A stretch of 64,000 bases of DNA, taken from NCBI RefSeq assembly GCF_963676685.1, contig NC_092355.1, positions 70,377,006 through 70,441,005 of the forward strand, in the 5' to 3' direction. The position numbers and the translations under genes were made by a program. Positions within the stretch are counted from its first letter, which is position 1. Every line of letters starts with the position of its first letter. Shown here piece after piece: positions 57,430 to 64,000 of this stretch. The stretch is from Mytilus edulis. Its lineage: Eukaryota > Mollusca > Bivalvia > Mytilida > Mytilidae. The notes beneath the pieces were generated by a model. That model saw only the letters and a list, made by a program, of their open reading frames with translations, ran no database searches and was not told where the DNA came from.

Positions 57430-57690
57430 TATACTATCCACCACTAGACATTATACACCAATACGCATTAGTTATCCCTTGGTATCACTTTAACATGTTT
57501 AAGTCCTGTTATGTCATATTTACCACTGGACATTACACACTGACACGCCTTAGTGGTCTTCTGGTATCAAATTAACATGTTTTCGTCCTGGTCTCCTTGT
57601 AATATTCACCACTGGACATTACACACTAACACAGCTTTAAAGTTGTCGCATGATAAAAAATCAACATGTTATCATCTTGCTACCCATGGT
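57430..57690. repeat. Tandem repeat of about 85 bases (three units)
   Basis: CACCACTAGACATTATACAC (57438), TACCACTGGACATTACACAC (57520) and CACCACTGGACATTACACAC (57607). Each is followed by (A/T)ACACG or AACACAG and then AA(C)ATGTT. Non-coding. Confidence 0.8.
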
Positions 57691-58262
57691 ACAATCACGG
57701 ATATACTTTTGGTCCAAACCAGCAGTGACAGAACCCCCCCCCCCCCTAAACCAAAAAAAAAATCATAAGAAGAACATATATGAACTTGAAAAAGGGGGAA
57801 AGCAAAACAATATTTCTTGTTTCCACGCGACATATCAGAAACAGGAGCGATGAGAGATCGGTTTTTAATTAGATTGATGCATGTTATACATATAATACAG
57901 TGCATATAGCTTATATCACTCTACACGTTGCACACCAATCCATTATATATATATTTTTTAATCTTGTTGTCCTTTATTCTCTATTCTGCAAACTAAATTA
58001 TGTTTGAATATATACAATGTAGCTATACATTTATATTTTTGCATGAATACAATGAGGAAAATGCCAGTACATGTTTAAACAATTGAATCCGTTAAATGCA
58101 TTGTTAAAACATAATAGAGTGCTATACAAAACTGTGAATGTACACACGAACAGATAATTTATATTATGTTTCAAGCAGTTACAATGTAATTGTAACAAAA
58201 AAATAAACCGATTAATTTCGTAACGATTAGATTTCAAGTGAATAATCGAAATATTAGGGAAC

Positions 58263-58544
58263 TATAATACGGAAGCGTATTAGCGCCACACATTTTTTTT
58301 TCTTCCTTTGTTTGCGTTACAACGCAAACTTTTAATAACTACTGTTTCCTTTGAATCTTAAATAAGAAATAAGATAAAACAAAAGTTTGCGTTATACAAA
58401 TGTTTGCGTTATTTCGCAAATGTTTGCGTTATAACGCAAAGGTTTGCGTTATTTCGAAAAGGTTTGCGTTATATCGCAAATATTTGCGTTACAACGCAAA
58501 GATAAGAAAAAAAATGTGTGGCGCAATACGCTTCCGTACTATAA
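58263..58544. mobile_element. Foldback element with internal TTTGCGTTATAACGCAAA palindromes
   Basis: Tips TAATACGGAAGCGTATT and its inverse AATACGCTTCCGTA, each with GCGCCACACATTTTTTTT just inside, are inverted over about 40 bases. The interior has seven or eight units based on TTTGCGTTAT(A/T)(A/T)CGCAAA, themselves palindromic (58310-58500). Non-coding. Confidence 0.88.
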
Positions 58545-58779
58545 TATAGCATGCGCGTAGCTACGTTTACGTCAAAACGCCCGGGCGTACACTTGAATTT
58601 GGTAAATTTATATAAAGCAATATTCATTATGTAAGATTCGATATGTTGTTTGCATTTTTTGTCTAGCCATTGACATTTATGTTGCGAAAGCGTGACATTC
58701 CGATCCTAAATATCGTTGGCGGTGCCAATATTATAACTATGAACATGTAGGTTCAGTATGTAGTTAAAGTTTTATGATA

Positions 58780-59168
58780 TCAATAACTTTGTCAAACCTT
58801 CGTAAAATTTTACGGTAGCTGGACAAAAACTGTTTATGGTCAAAAGAGTATCCAGAGCATAATGACGAAATTGTAAATGATATGTTTTCCCGTATTTTAT
58901 GGATACAAGAATATTTTTTTTTTGCATTTACAGTCTGGTGTTAAAATGTCGTCTTGCATATCAATTACTTTGTAAAACCATTATTAGAGTTTAATGAACA
59001 AAAACTGTTAATGGTCAAAAGAGTATCCAGAGCATAATGACGAAATTGTAAATGATATGTTTTCCGGTATTTTATGGATAAAAGAATTATTTATTTTTGC
59101 ATGTACAGTCTGGTGTTAAAATGTCGTCTTGCATATCAATTACTTTGTAAAACCTTCTTAGCGTTTAA
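58780..59168. repeat. Tandem repeat of about 190 bases (two units)
   Basis: ACAAAAACTGTT(T/A)ATGGTCAAA AGAGTATCCAGAGCATAATGA is present at about 58824 and 59005, and both units end with GTCTGGTGTTAAAATGTCG. Nearly identical. Confidence 0.88.
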
Positions 59169-59266
59169 TGACGATCTGGATTTTTTGTCACGTTTGTTTC
59201 GAGCGACATAGATGTGTGTATTTTGTAGACAAAACACGCATCTGGTCTAAGTACAACATGTTAATC

Positions 59267-60212
59267 CTGGGGCCGTGTCAATGAAAGTATCCTATGATAT
59301 ATCCTAAGATATGTCTTAGGAGGTTATTTAGGATGGTCTTAGGACGTGTCTGAGACATGTCTTAGGATGTAAAACAAAGCTGTCTTAGGACAGTCCTAAC
59401 TACGATGGTCCTAGGACCAACCGAACACATTTTTTTAATTGAAAAAATATGTTGAGATTGCTATGACATATAGATTTAATGGTAATTTAGTATCTATATG
59501 TATAAAGAGAGGGAGGAGGACTTTTATATGGAAAACAATTAACGCAAAATAAAAGTTAAAGATTTAACGTTATTCTAATAAATAACGTTGTTTAATAATA
59601 TGATAAAAGATATATAAATGAATTTAATACGAAAACAAAAGTAAATAGTCACGAAACTTTGTTAAAGCGATATTCGTGCTGCAATTTAAGTCGATGAACT
59701 AGTTTTGTCCTTAGGTCCACTCGATTTTATTACATGTATCGAATGAGGATTAGTTAAAAAAAAGTCATATTTTTCCCATTTTAAAATTAATATTGAACCG
59801 TTTTTAGTTAGTCGCAAAAATGTTGCTTTAATGCTTGTATGTTTTAGGCTTCCAAAAAGGCAGCACGAAATAATCTAATGTAATACAATTAAATCTTTAA
59901 CAAAAATTAAAAAAAAAAATGTTGTTTTAATTTAATTCTCATAACAGTATGATAGTTTAATATTTAATATTGTATATGTATTTTTAGTATTGAGTTTATG
60001 CCATATTTGTTGTTTTTATTACGTTTAAGGACATCGTAACCTTTATGACTATCCTAAGACACCTAATTGTATATCCTAACTTTAGGACCAAATTTAGGAC
60101 ATATCTTATTTTAGGAGACTTTCATTAACCTGACTTAGGACTAAGACGTGTCCTAAGACCATCCTAAGACATGTCCTAGTCCTAGGACAGCTTCGTTGAC
60201 ACGGCCCCAGGG
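59267..60212. mobile_element. MITE of 946 bp, CCTGGGGCCGTGTCAA ends, TCCTAAGAC-rich
   Basis: CCTGGGGCCGTGTCAATGAA and TTCGTTGACACGGCCCCAGG are inverted tips. The subterminal parts are packed with CTTAGGA / TCCTAAG words (about 20 in total), in mirror arrangement. The centre is AT-rich and non-coding. Confidence 0.85.
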
Positions 60213-60414
60213 TTCCATAGAGAACCCTTTACAAATTTTAATATTGCAACTGAACAACTCAGAAAATTAGATATATTAACATGTTCATTTACGAAATTTG
60301 CATATAAAAATGTGTTTATGTTGATTGAGTGCTTTACCCCCATGGCTCCCTTTAATCATATTTTAAAGTACTAGTAACTGGTTCGGACGTTTACTCCAAG
60401 GCCATAGACCGTAA

Positions 60415-60570
60415 GGCAGCAACCATTTGATTTTCTGGGGGGAGGGGGGGGGGGGGGGGGGCTATGGTTTTTTTTGGAAAAAAAAGTTTGTTTCCAGTTT
60501 TTGGAGAAAAAAATAATTTGTTTTTGATTCTGAGAAAAAAAAATTTGTTTGTTTCACCCTCAGCTGCCAC
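60415..60570. mobile_element. G-run element related to the GGGAGCTACCATTTGATTTT family
   Basis: GGCAGCAACCATTTGATTTT followed by a long G-run and GCTATGG, then a TTGTTT/AAAAAA pattern. The right end is not clear, so it is probably truncated or a separate family. Confidence 0.55.
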
Positions 60571-61529
60571 TATATGTAATGCTAAAATTGAAAGAAAAAA
60601 ATTGTTTTCAACTTGTCTCGAAAAAATAGATTGCCTAATAAGATTCTTAATAAACACAATGATTAGAATTAACATAAAAAATAAACCATTTTGAATCTAA
60701 AGAATGTTGTTATTGATGAGTTCTAAATGACATAAATGGTATGTCATTCTCGACTACTCTAAAACTTCCGTAGGCTTCGTCTCCTCTTATCCGGATCCTC
60801 TACCAGAAGGTTCTTTTGCCTGGACCCCTTCGGGCCTCATGACCCTCACCGTAAACGTAAAAAATACATAGCTACTGTATAATACATTTAATATTAAATT
60901 AGTTTTAAGTATTTAAATTGTGCAACAGACAATTATAAATAAATTTGGTACATATCTCTCTATTATATACATTTAAAATCTTCTTAGGCTGAACTTTTAA
61001 ATTATATGTTTGTGTATTTTATGTCTTACAGATAGAAACAGATTTTTATTCAAAATGAACTGTGTAATTGTAAGAATGAATAAAAGGAAACCATTTAACG
61101 ATAATTCACTTCTTTAAGATATACAAATACATGAAATAAAATAACACAAAATAAACAAGAATTAACCATTTTGTAACTCGTACAGGGTTTTTACTTACAA
61201 ATATAAAAATGGGTGAAAAATCTCTCTTTTAAGTTGGATCTTAATTAACATTGCATAATGTTATGGCCTATCTTCACTCTTTTTGTTCAAAACGTTTGTT
61301 TGTTGAGTTGTCGTTCCTGATTTAAAATTGATTCGTTTAAAAAACTTCAAACGTCTACTTTTCGGTACCAGGAACAATGTGGTAACAAATTAAGAGTATA
61401 TATATATGTATAGAGAGAGATATACGTATCATTCTAATTTCACATAATTTGACAGGAAAACTTAGTTTTAATACTTTACTAATGAATCGTTGGTAACATG
61501 TCGGAAAAGGGTAAGTAGGATTTGTTTTA

Positions 61530-61795
61530 TTATAATAACTTTAATAATTTAACTGAAGAAGACAAACTTCATTATTTACTAAATCCATCAACGTCTTTAC
61601 AAAAAAATAAGTTAGGATCCTTCTTGAAAAAGTCATAAGAACTGAGGGCAGAGGACTCTTAACAGCTTGTTTGTTTTTATAAATTTTGATGCTGATTTTA
61701 TCGTGATATGTATATATGTTTATTGTGTTAATATATGTTGGTCGCAAACTGTAAAGTTTATACGACAATACAAAATTTGATTTGATTTGATTTAG
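61530..61795 (+). mobile_element. LINE 3'-end fragment
   Basis: The codons LNPSTSLQKNKLGSFLKKS parallel LNPSTPTQVNKPGSFIKKS at the end of the LINE at 3.4 kb, followed by ELRAEDS with stops. The 3' sequence GGTCGCAAACTGTAAAGTTT matches and ends in TTTGATTTGATTTGA units. 5'-truncated and dead. Confidence 0.82.
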
Positions 61796-62039
61796 TATTT
61801 TTTTATTGACATTTAGCACACAAATATGAAATTATGGAAATTCTATTCTTTCTTGAACCACATGCACTTACACCTTTTATATAATTGTAGAAATAAGTCT
61901 ATGACCTTAAGTAGTTCTGAGTTTGAATTTTTCTCTTTTTGTTATTTCAATACAAATATTTCCCAAACTATAAATTGGTAGAAATAAGACTATAGGACCG
62001 TAATTCCGACTCAAATCATAGCTTAATAAATCTATATTG

Positions 62040-62320
62040 GTTTTGTTTTGCTCATTGTTGATGGTCGTGCGTTGACTTGTAACTTTCTAAAATGATTTTT
62101 TGTTATCTTTTACATCTTTTTAGTGGATAGTTGTCACATTTTTGGAATCATACCTAGCCTGGGGTCCTGGCTAATCTTGTCCCAGCTAGATTGGGCCGGA
62201 TACCAGGCTAGAATCATACCATGCGTCCTTAATGTTTATACTGATTACATCTGTGTCCTTTGGTCTCTTGTGGTTAGTTCATGTCTCATTGGCAACCAAT
62301 GTCCAAGCCACTTCTCTTTT
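62040..62320 (+). repeat. Dispersed mussel-type repeat interrupted by a 56-bp palindromic insert
   Basis: GCTCATTGTTGATGGTCG ... GGATAGTTGTCACATT ... GTCTCATTGGCAACC belongs to the common family. The insert at 62155-62210 splits it. Confidence 0.6.
62155..62210. mobile_element. 56-bp palindromic element with 10-bp target duplication GAATCATACC
   Basis: TAGCCTGGGGTCCTGGC and GGCCGGATACCAGGCTA form the ends around ATCTTGTCCCAGCTAGATT. GAATCATACC flanks both sides (62145-62154, 62211-62220). The layout is like the 90-bp element at 26571. Confidence 0.85.
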
Positions 62321-62967
62321 TTTTTTTTATCATTTCGAAACCATTCCATATTTTTAAATTTTTAACCATATCTTAGAACATATAAAACGTCCTCTCGTCA
62401 AATCAAAAATCTTAGGTTGTCTTTTATTTTTCTTCAGTTTTCATAACATTGCATGCACTATGAAATGATAAATTCATTGTAGATTCCCCATAGTACTTTA
62501 CTCAAAACTGATTTGGGACACACATGTTTGTCTGGACTGGAGTATAAGTTGTATTGTCACCAGAAAGTTTAAATTTGGTCAAAAGCAATGACTCCATCGT
62601 GTTAACATCGGATTCTTACAGACGACCAAGTATTTTCTAACTTATATGTAGCCATGGGATCTAGGTTATCCATTACACAGATGATATGTGTAATAGTATA
62701 GGATCAGATAGCAAGTTTTTGCTTTGTGTGAATGATAGAAAAATTTCTTTTCCACATAAATATCTATTTATTGCACTTTCCACTTTGCCGTTTCAACCAC
62801 GTCTCCTACGTATATGTGCAATCATGTATTTATACAGTATTAACTTATAAAATGTAATTTAAAAACGAAATAAAGAAAAAATAAAACATAACTGGAGGTC
62901 TTATTAGTACTCTACCAAATTCTCTTCATAAACTACAATGCAATTTGACTATTGTAAGTTAATATTT

Positions 62968-63120
62968 AAGGAATGGTTGTAATATTTTTTCTGTCTATGA
63001 AGAAATAACATAAAAAATTTGGTGCACACTGAATAACTCGCGAAGCGGGTTATTTAACAGTGTGCACCACATTTTTTATGTTATTTCGAATAGAGAGAAA
63101 AAATATTACAGTCATTTCTT
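62968..63120. mobile_element. Foldback palindrome, about 150 bp
   Basis: AAGGAATGGTTGTAATATTT ... AAATATTACAGTCATTTCTT are inverted arms of about 65 bases. They continue through GAAATAACATAAAAAAT and GTGGTGCACACTG, with the loop ACTCGCGAAGCGGGTT. Confidence 0.88.
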
Positions 63121-63621
63121 ATAATTCAATTCTAAATTCCATTTTAAACCGTAGAAAACCATGAAAAACGTTGATGACGTCACGGTCACATGACTAAATT
63201 ATGTCTATGGGCTCATAACAAAATAACGTCAGCCAATCAGAAGACGCGTTACATCCAAAATTAAATTATATTGTTTTGTTTAGGAAGATTTCATGCTGTA
63301 CAAAATTATTTTACACCTGATTGTTCTTATGACAAAGGCGACAGTTGGAAGATTGAGATAAAAAAAAAGCAAAGAAAAAGAGAAAGGGAGAGTGTCATGA
63401 TAATTAAGTTTTTGTCCTCTAGTTTTTAATCAATCTATCTTTGTTATTAACTAGTACGCCATGCCCATAAAAAGAATTGGACAGTTTTTAAAAAAATAAT
63501 TATTTGTTATTTTAACTTTGTACATTTGAACAATTATTTTTAAACAATTATATTCAAAAAAACATTTAGGCAAGTAACATAGATTACTTTGATTGCGTTT
63601 CATAACATTTAAATAATGTAA

Positions 63622-63837
63622 GGGAGCTACCATTTGATTTTTTTTTCTGTTCGGTCCTGCCCTTTTTTTTTTTAGTTTATCCTGACTTTTTTTTACCTAA
63701 ATTGTCGTCCTGACTTTTTTTTTGTAAGTGTCTCATCCTGCCTTTTTTTTACTCAAACTCCTGTCCTGCCTATTTTTTTCAAATTTCATCCTAGCCCCCC
63801 CCCCCCACACACCCCTAAAAATCAAATGGTAGCTCCC
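63622..63837. mobile_element. MITE of the GGGAGCTACCATTTGATTTT family
   Basis: Tips GGGAGCTACCATTTGATTTT and AAAATCAAATGGTAGCTCCC. Internally deleted like the copy at 51297, with the same TTCTGTTCGGTCCTGCC start. Confidence 0.88.
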
Positions 63838-64000
63838 TAAGAAAAATAACCAAACAGACATGTACCAAATGATATTTTGGGAATTTATGGGCACAGTTAT
63901 ATTCATTTTAATTAGTTTTATACCACATAATATAAGTATTTAATTATTAATGAATTTTCATATTTAAAACGAACGCAGTTTTCGAAATGAAAAAAATAAG

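Noticed and set aside
57553-57853. Frames over CCCCCCC/AAAAA near 57.73 kb
   Set aside because: Low-complexity run; no conserved motif.

Overview
This is a eukaryotic, AT-rich, intron- and repeat-rich window. A bivalve mollusc is the best fit, most likely a mytilid mussel. Three things point there: a 12-cysteine secreted peptide of the oyster/mussel Cvsi (serine protease inhibitor I84) type, many short repeat families that I recognise as common in mussel sequence, and G/C-run-terminated foldback elements. No prokaryotic-style genes, CRISPR arrays or rRNA were seen. Only three protein-gene loci are well supported, and in each the splice phases close exactly. Most long open frames elsewhere come from tandem repeats or transposon relics.

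Layout: 1-3.7 kb holds two decayed LINE (non-LTR retrotransposon) pieces around a cluster of TGACGTCA motifs. 4.4-20.7 kb is a large direct tandem duplication of about 7.6-7.9 kb. Each copy carries the same multi-exon gene for a highly charged coiled-coil protein with no recognised domain. Copy A encodes 327 residues. Copy B has a one-base frame loss near the start of its last exon and many amino-acid changes just after it. Several transposons inserted in only one of the two copies, so each copy acts as an empty-site control for the other. 22.85-30.45 kb looks like one composite element: two minisatellites with a 24-bp period (palindromic 14-bp core) lie in opposite orientation, and matching inverted tips lie outside them. 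It contains a 1.6-kb DNA transposon with clear 4-bp target duplications.

33.6-40.4 kb is a six-exon gene for a 356-residue membrane-anchored protein related to the glucosidase II beta subunit. It has two LDLa-like cysteine motifs and a C-terminal MRH lectin domain with its sugar-binding residues present. Its introns are packed with MITEs, including one 1.4-kb repeat nested inside a MITE. 41-52 kb is repeats only. 52.1-56.9 kb is a three-exon gene for the 89-residue Cvsi-like peptide; the start of its second exon, with the splice acceptor, is repeated four times in the DNA. 57-64 kb is repeats, several of them foldback palindromes, plus a third LINE tail.

The three loci show no sign of acting in one pathway. 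The most unusual features are the tandem coiled-coil genes, the long-inverted-repeat minisatellite element, the repeated splice-acceptor exon of the Cvsi gene, and several compact palindromic elements with long target-site duplications.
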